From: Chlamydoabsidia padenii
Taxonomy: Eukaryota; Mucoromycota; Mucoromycetes; Mucorales; Cunninghamellaceae
Reading direction: 5' to 3'
Assembly: GCA_025330725.1 (NCBI GenBank)
Contig: JAIWND010000041.1
Location: 62,001-126,000, forward strand
DNA length: 64,000 nucleotides
Below are positions 31,901 through 44,775 of this stretch, one piece after another. The stretch's first letter is position 1; every line of letters starts with the position of its first letter. Position numbers and translations under genes: made by a program. A model generated the notes under the pieces. That model did not search any database and had not been told where the DNA came from. It saw only the letters and a program-made list of their open reading frames with translations.

Positions 31901-34403
31901 TGATGATGATGATGATGATGACGATGAACAATATGGGTTGGAACAATTGGATTTGCTGACACAGCTTGGGCAAGATATTGGTGATGCAGCAGATACCACT
32001 GATCCTTTACAAACAGCAAATTATTCTTGTGCAAAGGAACGACATTATACGCTGGTACAACGTGCTCAAGCTCGAATTGATCAGGCTCGGGCGAAACAGC
32101 AATTAAGAAATCAAAACAAGGCGTGGCATACGTATCAAGACCAAGTGGATCTATGGTTGGCGGCAATTGACGCAGATTGTGGCAAATTGGCATTTCAACT
32201 CGAGACTCAAGATCAACAGGCATGGGACTTTGTTGCAAATGTCGACGGTATATCTGATTTGGTACAGGTAGCAATAGCGGGCAATAATAACAATTATGAT
32301 CACCATCGCTCACATTGGCCCCAACCACCATCATCATCTGGAGAAAGCAATGGCGACGATCGGATTCGCGCGGCATTGGAACGGCTTGATCAAGTAGTGG
32401 CAAAAGGAAAACGACAATTGGTAACACTTAAACAATTACATGTTCATGCTAAAGCAGCACAAGATCTTCAAGTCTGGTTGGATCAATGTGGTGTGGCTCT
32501 TGGACAATTGGCAATGGATATTGGTGTGGTGGATGAACTTGATGTACGTGCTTCTTTAAGCCGATTCGAAGCTAAACTCGATAATCTTCGACCTGCACTA
32601 GAAGGCTTCCAACGTCTAGAACGTAAAATCATCAACCAACAGCAACAACATACTCGTAAAGACAAGCTGCTGAAGATTGGAAAACAACTACAGGACAGAT
32701 TCCAGAATGTGGAAAGACAGCTTAAGGAGATTGGCCTGGCGACTGATCGACACCGGCATCATGTAGGCGTGGCTCGTAAAATGAAGGATTTGTTACATAT
32801 GATCGGTGGATACCGAGATACTTTGGCGGCAATTCGAATCCCGGCCGAAGTGACCCATGGCGCGATTCATGACTATGGTGATCAACAACAACAAGTACAA
32901 GTAGAAGAAGAAATGGATTGTTTATCTCCTTACTTGCAAACATGTCCCTTATCTATGATTCCCACGGATCAAGGCTTGGCGGTGGCTCGAAGTGAATTGG
33001 ATCGATTGGAACAAGATATGCAACACAATCTGGATAACGGTGCTCTACATGAATTGGATGAAGCACTCTTGGATTCGAAAGAAATGTTTATGGATCAACG
33101 CAAAGAAATCACACAAGCTATTACTGGTTTAACTCGGGGTATTCAAGATAAGCGATTCTGGTTGGCCGAAGCATCAAAATTGGAATTCATCTTGACGGTC
33201 TTGGAGGAATGGGAAGTATTATTGTCAGCTCTTACCGAAGTAGTCGATCGTGCGACGCCATCTACAACATCAACACGTGCAGATTTGCAAGCTCAATTAA
33301 TCGATCTGGATACAAGGTACCGATATTATGAACCTAACGTTCAAGGGTTGTTAAAAGAAGCTCAATTGGTGATGATGATGCATAATAATAATGAACAACA
33401 AGATGGACGGATTGTTGCTTATTATGATCAATTGACTGAACAATGGCAACAATTACAACAATCGGCTTTGGTGAAGAAACAAGCATTGATGGCCAGTATT
33501 GGAACTTTGAATGAACCATTGATGATGTCTGCTTTACAAGATGCTCTTCCTGGTGGGCGACAACAACAACAACAAGAACAACAACAACCACGACCCATGA
33601 CTACCATGTCGACCCGATCAACAATGTTTGATCGTGGAACAACAACAACAACAAGCAAACCATTGACTCGAGTCATCACACCCACTGCTCCACCACGATT
33701 GATGACAGCGGAAAGGGCAAAGAAACGGTCTTCTTGGCGTGATCTTCATGGGAAGCAACAACAACAACAAAAAGAAGAAGAAAGAGCCTTGTCACCAATG
33801 GATTATACTACTTATATTGCTGATCCTAAAAATGATTTGGATGTGGCCCTGGGTAATATTGTTAATGATTTACCGTATGCCATTAAAGTCAAAATGGTAC
33901 CCGGTGAAGTTGGTAAGTTGGGGGGGTAACATAACTGGGTCAACTCATCCTTTTTTTTTTTTTTTTTTGTATAGGTCGGTATTGGTTCGGAAAGAAGAAT
34001 CCCAAGTTGGCCTACTGTCGAATTCTGCGAAGTCGAATGGTGATGGTCCGTGTTGGTGGAGGTAAAAACTTAAATTTAAGGGAGGAAATATGTCTTATTC
34101 ACTGATGTATATGTATATATAGGTTGGGTTGAACTATCTCAATTCTTGAGAGACCATGCATTACTTGAAGAAGGACGATTCACCACACCCACCGACAAGA
34201 AAAAGAACCGTCATTCTCATCCACCAAACTTGCGACATTCACACTCAACACCTTTCCAACCTTCTTATTATTGTCAATCACCTCATGGGATCAAAAATGG
34301 GAACAAATTTCTCGTTACAGACGATGATGGTAATCAAGTCCAAGTCACCATGACTAAAGCGCGAAGCAAACAAACCACAGCATTCCGAACACCATGGCGT
34401 TGA
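28948..34403 (+). CDS. Large coiled-coil/spectrin-like protein with C-terminal GAS2 (GAR) domain
   Basis: Four exons: 28948-31057, 31135-33912, 33975-34061 and 34123-34403, giving 1751 aa. The N-terminus is polar with Thr, Gln and Asn runs. Residues about 150-1550 are long charged helices with repeated tryptophans and Q-rich faces (for example WVEEVRVWFAEAERIRQW, LQVWLDQCGVALGQLAM), resembling spectrin/plakin repeats. The C-terminus holds a GAR domain read across two introns: VKMVPGEVGRYWFGKKNPKL, AYCRILRSRMVMVRVGGGWV, ELSQFLRDHALLEE. GAR domains bind microtubules in GAS2 and spectraplakins. No N-terminal actin-binding CH pair is visible in the model. Infer a microtubule-linked scaffold. The spectrin-repeat call is by pattern only; the GAR call is strong. 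Confidence 0.85.
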
Positions 34404-34585
34404 AACTATTTATTTTACCTAGATAGAAGTTTTTTTTTTTTTTACTGATTTTTACTATTGTGTTTTACCCCCCCCCCTTTGTTGTATACCTTATGTTTAT
34501 ATAAATGATATTTATCAAATGAATAAAATACCACACACATTTTTTTTTTACCCTAAATCGTTTTCTTTTGATTTGTAGCCTCGAT

Positions 34586-34823
34586 CTGCATGATGTTCTA
34601 GGCGCACGGAAAGTTCTCACGGAAATTTGGTATTCGGCGTTTGAAAATGAAGTTTCCTTCCGTCTAGAAAAATATAGTCATCACAAGCTTGGACATACTG
34701 ACACAAGAGTCTTGGTGCTTGGGAATATGCTATAGTATTCATATGGCCACTTCAATCACTAGCATCCGTCAACTTTGGAGCGAATAGAGCTCTTACCCAA
34801 ATTCCGTGCGCCCAACATTTCCC
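34586..34823. repeat. MITE-like element, copy 2
   Basis: Same family as 2389-2640, with better ends here: GGCGCACGGAA at 34601 and the inverse TTCCGTGCGCC ending at 34812. Internal GGCGTTTGAAAATGAAG is shared. The flanks 34404-34585 and 34824-35200 hold only AT-rich or unassigned DNA. Confidence 0.75.
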
Positions 34824-35217
34824 TATTTTTTAAACCTCGCTTCTGGTGACGTGTATTTTGAAGGTACCTCCAAACCCATTTGTGAAACGATAAGCTATTG
34901 TTTGGATCTGCCTTATTCATGCATTTTAATAAAATAAAATAAAACACCCCGTGTGTTAACGTTATCCTTTTCTTCTTTACATTTGACGCTATAAGTATGT
35001 CAGCTCAATTAACCAGTTTCCCTCACTTCCCTGCAGCTAACGCTGATATGAAGATCTCGATTCCTTTTTTGAAGGTGTCGTGAATTCTTCAACAATTGAT
35101 ATTGGTTGGGCGATGAAGCATCAAAACGGGGGTAATTCGACAGTAAATAGTCACCTTGTGCATCTTTCAATAAAGCACTGGCTTGGAGCTGTATGATGCT
35201 CAAACTACGCTTGTGTT

Positions 35218-36940
35218 TTGAACATGGTGGATCAAAGACCGAAATCGCACGATGACCTCATTCGGAAACAACTTGATACTGAGTGCGTTCATTGCCATCA
35301 GCGAAAGCATATCCATGTTCCTTGTCAAGTAAGTGTCAAGTTTCGTCTTGAAGGTGAATACTGTTATATGTTTCCCGATAGCATATCTCCCTTGACTGAT
35401 CTAATTCATGGTGAGTATCGTCCTATTCATTTGCCTCAGCAATTTGACCAGGGACTTGAAGAAGTGGTACTTGCAAACCCATTGAAAACATCAAAGGCGC
35501 TAGTGATAGGAACCTCTGCTAGACCGACCTGGTGCTACTAAATCTATGCGATCTATTCATCCATTGCTTCAGAACCTTGATCGGCTAAAATATGAACGTC
35601 AGAAAATTACCACTGTGGTATCCACCACTAACTGTTATTTTAGGAGTCAGCTCGTGTAACTGACGACGTCAACCTATCTATTAGCCTAAGAGTTTTTATG
35701 ATATATTTTTCTTTTCTCTTAACCTTGATAACGACTCCAACCGTCTCAATCACTCTCACAGTCCACGAACACAAAAACCACGACTCACAACTTAAAACGT
35801 TCATCAGACTCGACCATTGAGGATTTTCTTGCTCTCCAACAGGAACACAAAAATACAGTTAGGATATGCAACATACATATTGATGACTTCATGATTTTTT
35901 AAGGCAAACCCTTTAGTTAAACAATTTGTAGATTTTAAGAAGTATCCTGTGCAAACTGATGTCACTTTCAAATTTTTCCAGAATTATAACTTCTGTTCAT
36001 CAGTAATATATTGGGAGGCATTGGGCCGCCATTCGTAGATCTGCAGCAACCACATTCCAGCGATACTTCGAAGACTTTTTCGAAATTTATTCTATCGATT
36101 TCCAAAATGACAGTTTCCTCGGCATGATTATGGACTTCTCCCTTGCGCAGGCAAAAGGGTTCCGTGATGTCTATGCAAATCGTACAAAGAATAATCCATC
36201 TTTCACATCGGCATACTTGAAAGGCTGTTTTGTACATTTCCAATCAAAGCGTTGTAAAATTGATGAATCAGACTGAAGTCGTTTCACCTTTGGCAACTAA
36301 TCCTGGCAGCAGCGATGATTTCCAAAAAATGCTTCCAATCCGCCAGAAAGAACTACGAGGCTTCTTCGACAATTTTACTAAGGTAGAAACCAAGAAAGAC
36401 TTTGAAAGCACGGTAGCGACAATCAGCGAATTGTTTCCTAAAACAAATGATTGACTTTCTTTTTGGACAAAAAAATTGTACGCTCAATGATCTTCAGATC
36501 CGTATCCAAGATGAAAAAGGATTTACTGTACCATCCAACAAGTACCACGAACGGGATAGAAAGTTTTCATTCACTTTTGTACAAGTGCATTGACGAACGT
36601 CAAGATCTGATAATCAACATCAAGGTAAGAAGTTGGGAGGGTTTAATGAAATAATTTTTATTGTACGTGTATTGAAAAGAAGATGTTTTAGGCATTATTA
36701 AACATCATGGACAATGACATGCATAATCTTGGACTCTGCAAAAAGGGTTATCCGTCGTATTATGGAATAAAATAGCCCAACAAGCAAAGCACCAAAAAAA
36801 GAAGTCGTAGTGACAAAGAAAAAATAAGAAAGAAAAAGAAGAAAAGAAAGACAGTGAAGAAGTCTAAGTATGTGAATGATGGAAAACCCCCTGTGTCGCT
36901 TCCCCGTTTTGTCCCCGCCCCCCCTCACTGTTCCAAATTA
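35218..36940 (+). pseudogene. Transposase-like relic (N-terminal part of transposase-USP unit)
   Basis: A broken coding unit. 35224-35541 has a cysteine/histidine finger (ECVHCHQRKHIHVPCQ). About 36029-36270 reads MIMDFSLAQAKGFRDVYA and SAYLKGCFVHFQSKR, and 36450-36900 reads DLLYHPTSTTNGIESFHSLL, a DDE-transposase-like arrangement in which an intron (36625-36691) is still recognisable. It ends in a lysine-rich tract followed by YVNDGKPPVSLPRFVPAPPH. Several stops and frame changes show decay. I recognise it as transposase-like but cannot name the superfamily with confidence. It leads, through an acidic linker (IILSDSEISSDPF at about 37060), into the protease-like region. Confidence 0.5.
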
Positions 36941-37117
36941 AGGTAAGAAATCAAGATTACATGAGACTAGTATTTGATGCGAATACGAAGTTTCGAAATG
37001 TATTCACCAAACTAATAACAATTTAGTCCAAAAATTAGGATGTAACCAACCTACACCTATAATATTAAGCGACAGCGAAATTTCTTCTGACCCTTTTAAC
37101 TCTCTTGATACAAAGTA

Positions 37118-37118
<1 letters not shown>

Positions 37119-37168
<50 letters not shown>
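37119..37168. repeat. TA microsatellite
   Basis: About 50 bp of uninterrupted TA repeats between the transposase-like and protease-like relics. Confidence 0.9.
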
Positions 37169-37171
<3 letters not shown>

Positions 37172-37218
37172 AAGTACAGTATTAACGAATATTACTTGGC
37201 CCGACCTTTTCTGTCAGC

Positions 37219-38308
37219 ATGCCCTTTGATATGGCCAAATACTGTGACGATGTGGGTGATTTGTTATTCAATGTTGATAACTCATGCTATATTGACTGTA
37301 TTATGGAGTTGATCAACCGAGTCGTCCTCCCTTGTGTTGTTCTGGAATTTGAAGGTTGCGGCGATAGTCCTCTCAACATGTTGTTTAAAACTTTATGTCA
37401 ATATGCACTTGAAAGTAGCTTTTGGACGTTTCCAGAAAATTTATTCGCCGGCAAAGTAATCGATTTCCTCGTGGAACAATGCAAGATTGTTGCGATGTAT
37501 TACATTTTCTATTCGACAATAACCCCGGAAGCACGCTTTACTCTTCCAAAAATATCATGCAGCAACATATGTGCATTGGTACCGCTACTTCTTTTTTTGG
37601 ACCATACGCCTCACTACTTTCCAGAAGAATAACTATTCCCACCGCGTCCGCTTTTGAAACTTTGGTGCAGAAATTTCTTCAAGCATTAACGTCCAAAAGT
37701 GTTGTCATTGGCCGAATGCCCCAATTTCTCTTCTTCTCTGACCCCATCCACCCAAAAAAAGAAATTGACTATCCTCATTCCTTTTTTCATGAAAACATTT
37801 TGTATCTTATGTGTGACCGGATATGTTCCTCATCGTTAGATGGCATGCATTTCTGGTCATATTATTTGAATTATAACGGTACAGTCACCAAGGTGGATAA
37901 CATACTGCATACTGCAAAGGTATGTGGACTCTCTCTATATGGTAAGATGAAAAATACCGTGATGACAATTCACACACGGTATATACCATCTCATCGGACA
38001 TCCCGACACTTGACTCTCCTCTTTTGGTCTCCACTCCTCTTTTTTTCGATTCTGCTCCTCCTTCCCATATTCTTACCTCTGTTCCTTCGATTCCTGCTTC
38101 TCTGGTTTCCGATTCTGCTACTGCTTCCTCTACTCTGCTTTCTGCTTCTCTGGTTTTCGATTCTGCTGCTGCTTCTCCTATTCTTACCTCTGTTCCTGCT
38201 CCTACTGATTCTACTGACGTCAATACGTCTCCTTTGATAATCAAAATCCCACGACAGTTGCCTCAAAAAACAACTCTCAGAATCAAACTTCCCAAAATCA
38301 ATAGTTAA
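37219..38308 (+). pseudogene. USP-like cysteine protease domain relic of transposon origin
   Basis: Reads DVGDLLFNVDNSCYIDCIME in one frame to about 37430, then continues after a single frame change as RGTMQDCCDVLHFLF, YASLLSRRITIPTA, QFLFFSDPIHPKKEIDYPH and SSSLDGMHFWSYYLNYNGTV. The N-S-C-Y box, a late G-M-H-F-W-S-Y-Y and following K-V-D-N fit the Cys, His and Asp boxes of ubiquitin-specific proteases (peptidase C19). A Ser/Ala/Pro-rich tail with short repeats (SASLVFDSA) ends in LRIKLPKINS and a stop. The catalytic residues appear kept although the frame is broken. It sits directly after the transposase-like relic and is probably one original gene. Confidence 0.5.
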
Positions 38309-39140
38309 ATGTTTATCACTTATCCTTCCTCCCTTTTTGTCTTTGTCTTTATCTTTTCTTTTTCCCTTTTTTTACTTATAGAACTTTCTTTTTTTTTAAT
38401 ATAAACTGTTTTAGTAGGCTTTTTTTCCCACTTTTTTGACCCTTAATAAACTACCTGTAAGCCCGGCGCTTAGGAACCTAACTATCAGTCAAATGGACAC
38501 CCCATATTTCTTGAGGAAGAGAGTGGTTATTCAAAGTCTTACGGCCGCATAAATTTACTAAATTTAGAAATATCTCTGCCTTTTTTTTTCCACAAGATTG
38601 AAGGTACCTCCAAAATATCGCCCCCTGACTATATTGGCAATGAATATCCTGAATATGCATGCTGAATGCCGAATCAAGTACGTTTTAAGAAAGGCCATCA
38701 CCATTCTTTTGTGGCTTTACTTTGCTCCAAAACGAGAAAAGGCATATTTTCGAAGAATAACAAGGTACCTCAAAAAAAAAAAAAAAAAAAAATCGTTGTT
38801 GGAGTGGCGCATCAAAAAAACAAACTGAACAAATACGTCAAAAGCTTTACTATGAAAACAAAAAAATCATGGAACTTCAATATGAACTATATGCGGACAA
38901 TGAAATACCAGACACTTCCCCTGCTCAAACCACTAAAGGGCTCAAACCACTAAAGGCATTACAACTGGCCATACCTTACTGAAGGACGAACTGCTGCTGG
39001 AGGGCACACTGGTGGACGAGGAAGAATTGCTAACGGATGACAATGAACCAGGTTCGACCAATTTATATACTACTCCCAACCATGCGACTACTTCTGTGGA
39101 CTCAAGTACAACCAAAATCAATCGAATATGTACCTGGATT
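38309..39140 (+). other. Degraded DNA leading into Fanzor copy B
   Basis: AT-rich with an A19 run (38772-38790). From about 38690, partly open frames on the + strand (for example LYYENKKIMELQYELYADN) could be the degraded extreme N-terminus of the Fanzor relic. GAAGGTACCTCCAAA occurs here (38597) and at 34858. Confidence 0.35.
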
Positions 39141-39144
39141 ATGA

Positions 39145-41076
39145 ATCTGTTGCGAAACCGACAAAAAAAACTGTGAGCTTACAGAAACGGACATTAAGGA
39201 AGAATTTTACAATGTCATCATCACCGAAGTTCAAGAAATAATTCGGATACATGCGTTTTTTCGCCCCTTTGTTTCTCACAATGTTGGCGACTTGGACATA
39301 GACAAGCACGTTTTGGTCAATATTTTTATTCTCGACGCCTGTAATGCAATCTTGGAAAGTACAGGTTACTCCAGATATAGCCGAAAACTTATGCCCACAC
39401 TTCTCCAGCGACTCTACAAGCATCGCATTTTAACATCCCGGCTCTTTACAACGCAAAAAAGGTCATAATCGAAAAGAACATATCCTGAACACGCACTCAT
39501 CAACCTGAAGGCTCCATCGAAAGTGTGACAGAAATACATGAATTCAAAGCAAACTTGACGTCACAGAAGTCTTTCCTTGGAGAATGTTTTCACCTGCAGG
39601 ATATTGAAAAGCTATGTGAGCGTAGAAAAGTGACTTTCGACAACAACATCACCATGACATCTACTAGATTTGTACGTATCCAAGACCTATATGAAAAAAG
39701 TCTATCAAAAGTAATGTTGCATAAACTTCATCAACCAGTGGAGCTGCGAAGAAAAATGTAAGTCAATGGAACAGTTTAAAGAAGGTAAAGAAAAAGACTG
39801 TAGAGCTACACTCCTTGATTGCCTCAGCAAAGCGTCGTATGCCTGGTTTAAAAACATTTGTCAAGACCAAGAAAAAGGAAATCAAGGAAATTATGACTGA
39901 AATGAATGATATTGCCCTTACCGCTGATCCTAACATGCTCGTCGTTCAAAAGGTGAAGCACATTGAACAACGCAAGATAGCTACCGGAAATCTGGAAAAT
40001 ATCAATAGCAATATTCTGTATCTGTACCATCAAACCGATGAACTTAACAAGCAAAAAACATGCATATACGATATGATTCATGGTAGACAGCAAAATCGTT
40101 CTCCTCCTAATAGTAATTTGGTGATCGGAAAGGGCAGTTATATGGCGTCAACCCAGAAATCAAATCTATGGCAAGTGCTGTTTCCATGGACTGTGGTTAA
40201 GCTTATTCCACACTGCTACTCGCAAACAAGTATTCACCTCCACTTCAAGAACTGAAAAATGATCATGAAAAAGTCAAACGACTCATGAAATTCAACAGTT
40301 GTAAAATAAATGCAAGCAATATCAACTGCGAGTCAAGAAGTACTTTTATCGCCATCAACTCCAACATAAAAAGAATGAAAACAAGAAGGAAAGACAAGAC
40401 AGCGACGGTGATGATACCAGCATATACACATTGGAAAGTTCTCTATCTAAAGCGGCCAAATCAAGTATTGAATATAAGCATAACGCTCGAAAACGTTGCA
40501 ACTAAAATTTGGTTCGATTCTATCATGGATCCAATTGGACCAAAAAACAAGGCGGGGGACGGTCCAGATTCAGAAACAAAGCTTACAGTATGATGCTGTT
40601 GCACGATCACTCACTCCAAAGGTATGCGGAAAAAAGATACATTCATTTTTTGTGGGGATGTCGGGACAGGATTTGGCTCAAGAATCAGGCGTGGTACTAA
40701 AACATTACAACAAAAACTGAAGAATGCATGTACACTTATAAAAACCAACTAAAACCTATCCTCAAAATTGTGCTGCTTTTGTGATTCACGTTTACAACGC
40801 CCAAGGAAGGCCAACAACAAAATCAACCTCGACATCGTATACTGTACCAACACAGATTGCTTCGACTGTAAACAGGGTTACTCTGCACGCGGTAGGGACA
40901 ACAATGCAGCAATCAACATACTCAAGATTGGATTGTACAAGGAAATTGGCTTAATTGATCACCCGGTATTTTCCACAGACCAACAGCAACAACATCAGCA
41001 GCAGCAACAACTAACTTGGCTGAAATTATAGTGTCTCCGTACATCTCTTGGTTAAGAGAATGCGGGATATCTGTCC
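39145..41076 (+). pseudogene. Fanzor (TnpB-like) relic, copy B, longest copy
   Basis: The most complete of the three copies. An N-terminal segment at 39151-39438 has no ATG but is open (ELTETDIKEEFYNVIITEVQ, RPFVSHNVGDLDIDKHVL). A second stretch, 39525-39761, and 39815-40255 continue with EKLCERRKVTF, ASAKRRMPGLKTFVK and LYHQTDELNKQKTCIYDMIH. RuvC motif I reads GVNPEIKSMASAVSMDCG: the catalytic Asp is Asn. Later GGGRSRFRNKAYS, CCFCDSRLQRPRK, VYCTNTDC and RuvC III ARGRDNNAAINILKIGL. Several frameshifts and stops occur, and the usual TGA after SVP has become CGA. It is inactive as a nuclease by both frame and active-site loss, but valuable for reconstructing the family's domain order. Confidence 0.75.
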
Positions 41077-41205
41077 CTCGAGGTGAACGAGCTCAAGGTC
41101 TTTCGGGGCCAACGGTAAGTCAAAAAAGTCAGATACATGATAATATCCACTAAATGTCAACTGACATTTTATTCTCCGCTATTCGACGAAAAATTCAAGC
41201 TACTC
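41077..41205 (+). other. Conserved Fanzor 3' tail, copy B
   Basis: Shares GGGGCCAACGGTAAGTCAAA, then ACTGACATTTTATTCTCCGC and TTCGACGAAAAATTCAAG with copies A and C. Similarity ends near 41205. 41206-41574 is AT-rich with no gene. Confidence 0.5.
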
Positions 41206-41574
41206 AGCTTGAACATCAAGAGTGGGGAACCATATACAATTCTATATATTAGTTAATAATATATGTCGTTATTTTTGCATTTGTTTAAAAGAGCGAAATC
41301 AGGAAAATGCTGTTTTGGTGCATAAAAATGGTTAAAGTCATTAAAAAGAAGATGTGGTCCACGTAAAACACAACTATATGAATAACCAAAAGACTCAGCT
41401 CGTTTTATCACTAAAGGAGAATTAGATTATTTGGAAGTATGAAATAGGTGTAAATAGATCTATTTTTTTTTATTTCGTAATGCTAAAAAGTATAAAGTTG
41501 TAAACCATAATGACTAATCAATTATATAATGCGCTATAAGTAAACATAAAAAAGTAAACATAAAAAAGTAAAAA

Positions 41575-41580
41575 TTATTT

Positions 41581-41621
<41 letters not shown>

Positions 41622-41757
41622 GGAAATAAGAAGATTGGTCATAATTAGAAGTGGTAGGTGTAGAAGGAGTACTATCATTTGTCTTCATGGTATGGGTAGA
41701 TAAAGGAGGCAACATGGAAGAAGAGACCGTAGAAGAAGAAGAAGAAGAAGTAATCGG

Positions 41758-41790
<33 letters not shown>

Positions 41791-43857
41791 GGGTGGATAT
41801 CTTCGCCAATCGTTTGATGAAGCTGTTGATGAATGATCTTGATGTTGTTGTTGCTGTTGATGAGGATGAACCATTTGTGATGATAATGGGCCACCAAGAC
41901 CGGGAGATTGTAAGTCGGTTCGATAGTAGTCAGAAGAAGAAGGAGCACTAGAGGAAGATGATGGGTGTTGTTGATCTTGATGATGATGAGACACCATATA
42001 AGAATGATGGTGATGATGTTGCTGGTGATGATAAGGTACTGAAGAGTGTGGAGGTGGTGGAGGTGGAGGTGGACCAGTGATAGGAGAAGAAGGCCCACTG
42101 CTCATCATCATGGGAGGAGGAGGACCGGTAGGATAAGAAGAATAACCATTTCCTGGATGGTAAGAGTAAGGTGAAGGGTAAGAGCCATAATCGCCGAGGT
42201 TCATTGGAGGAGGAGGTGGTGGAGGTGGACCAGTATGAATCATCAACCCATTTGGTCGAGGATAGGGAGAAGAAGGAAATCGATGATCATCCACATGAGA
42301 AGCAAGTTGTTGATGAGGCATTTGTTGCTGTTGCTGTTGTTGATGATGGTGATGATGGTGATGATGATGATGAGGCGGAAGAAGAGGAGGAGGGATATCA
42401 AAACGTGTTGGAACTGTCATTGCACCAGTTGAATTATTCCCACTGTTGCTAGGGTCCAGTAAAGCCTGATGTTGTTGTTGATTATCCGAATAATGACCAG
42501 GACTACGCCCACGTACAACCAAAGGAGCTGATTGACAAGTAGCCAACTTGATAGGACGATACATTCCATTCTCCATCAAGACATCACCATATAATTCTAC
42601 CACACACACGTAATATTGTTGAGCTGCCCTTCTTTTCCCATTATTTGCTGTGGCTGTTTTAAATTGGATTCGTTCAAACGTGGCAATGTTTTGACTGGCC
42701 CCAACCGCACTTAGACTGAGATTCCCACCAGGTAAAACATGTTTTGCCAAAGGTGTGTTTTGAGGTCCTTTGTCGCGTTTCGGTGTGTGTTGAACCAAAT
42801 CAATTGTTTTATCACTACTGGAGACTCGGGCTGAGATGTTCAGACTGAATTGTCGGATGGGTAAGAATTGACCACCTTCTGATTGGACATAACATTGAGG
42901 GTCTTGGTGGTGATGGTGATGACGATGATCGCCATAATAAGGTGGATGAGGTAATGTGTTGAGTCCAGGAATGGTAAATGCACAACTGACTTGAAAGTAG
43001 TTACGTCGGTAACAGGTCCAATCATTATCAGCCAAAAAGAAGCCACGATCCATCTTGGCTTGAATACATGCAGGTAGTCTAAAATATATATATAAAAGAT
43101 GGATTAGGGTTATTTTCCTTTACTGTTGTTATTTGTGCATACACTTACAAGGTTGATCGATCCAATGCATAAATGTTTTCCAAAGCCTTTGTCGAGCTAA
43201 AGCTTGGTCCCATTTCGTTTGTATAAAGAGAAGAATCACTTCGACTGCCACGATGTTGTTGTTGTTGCTGCTGCTGTGGTTGTTGTTTACGCATCAAAGA
43301 CGAAGGATGAGGATAAGGTCCGGTTGTATCAAATGTAGCACAACTGACGGGTCGATGTTGATTTTTATCACTATCAGGAGATAACATGGAATCTTTTTGA
43401 TCATCTTTGTGATGTTGTTGATGTAAAGAAGGTTGAGGAGTACCAGGTTGCGAAGCCAGTTGCACCATTCTACCCACACAGAACAAAAAAAAAGTTGAGG
43501 CCACTCTTCTCGATCAGTTTAATGGATTCATTTTTTAAAATTTTTTACCCTGGCAACCGTGGATCAGAAGGTTCTTGTTTGGCGGTAAAATAAGTTGATT
43601 CTTGAGGAAAACTTTGATGTCTACACCAGAAGATGTTAGTTTTCCATTTCTGACAAAAAGGAAACTTTAAATGATATTTTTCTGTTTTTGTAAGATATTT
43701 ACATTGGTGAATCCAAAGGCGCACCATTCGAAGAAAAGTGACTGGAGGAGTAAGTAGGATCCATAGGAGTAGATGTAAACATGGATGGTGTAGAAGGAGG
43801 ATCTGTCATTGACGGGCTTGATTGATGCCACTTTTTATTATCGTGTACGGAGTTCAT
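41575..43857 (-). CDS. NDT80/PhoG-like DNA-binding transcription factor
   Basis: Four exons on the minus strand: 43857-43703, 43620-43549, 43469-43149 and 43078-41575, giving 683 aa. The Ig-fold DNA-binding domain spans about residues 185-390: AKMDRGFFLADNDWTCYRRN, YFQVSCAFTIPG, LVQHTPKRDKGPQ, RRAAQQYYVCVVELYGDV and finally SAPLVVRGRSPGHYSD, the hallmark end of NDT80/PhoG domains. In ascomycetes such factors control meiosis, sporulation or nutrient responses; the role here is unknown. The C-terminal half is low-complexity (Pro, His, Ser, Gln) and ends in a run of 12 Gln before the stop, typical of an activation region. A further Gln run lies in exon 3. Confidence 0.9.
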
Positions 43858-43964
43858 TTTGTTGTTGTCCCCCTTAATTAGTCGATTTAAGTAAAGAGAG
43901 ATAAAGAGACCGTTTTTGTGAGTAGAGGTGTATCAAAAAGGGTATCTTATAAGTAACCAGAGAG

Positions 43965-44010
<46 letters not shown>

Positions 44011-44729
44011 AAAAGAAACGAAAAAGAAGGAAAAGAAGGAAAAAGGATCAAAATAAATGGGGGTACCGTTTTTTAATTCAAGGATCTACCAATCACATTG
44101 GAACAATCGGACTTTAAATTAGACACTACCATTTCTCTTGTAAAGACTGTTACGTTTGATATTTCTTAAAGAAGATAAAACTTTCATCCATCCTTATTTT
44201 TATTTTTTCAAAATATATACTTGTGATGATGATGATGATAATGATATAGGGTTTTAACAGGTGAAGCGTGGACAAAATCCTTTTTCATCGTCACCATCAT
44301 CCTCTTACTGTTCTTTTACTCTCTTATATTTGCGGAATTACAATTCTTAAAAAAAAGCATGAAGAGTTTGAAAGCCAATACATTTCTGTACGACACAAAA
44401 AGAAAAGAAAACATATCAGAAAGAAAACAGCACACTAAAGCCATATGATATAGTATTCTAATGTAGAAAGTCATCTACTGCTGGATGATGGCACCCACCA
44501 CCACTACCACCACTACCACCACTACACCGGCACCATTATTAGGCTACAAAGATTTTTCGGGCTAAAAGACATGACTTTGGAAAATAAAGGAAAAGGAAAA
44601 TAAAAAGTTTAATCTGGTTCTTGTTGATTCCCAGTCAGTTACCCAGAGGAACCTTAAAAAAAGAGAGAAATGGGACCTTTTTGCCTGGTCTATAATCTTT
44701 AGTGTGGTGCAACCTAAACATGTCGAATG

Positions 44730-44775
<46 letters not shown>

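Noticed and set aside
37119..37168. TA tract considered as an origin or centromere-like feature
   Set aside because: A simple microsatellite with no other supporting signal.
37885..38266. Antisense Arg/Glu-rich frames
   Set aside because: Shadows of the Ser/Pro-rich tail of the USP-like relic.
41651..42452. Long antisense frames opposite the NDT80-like gene
   Set aside because: They are shadows of CAA/CAC/CCA repeats coding Gln, His and Pro on the minus strand.
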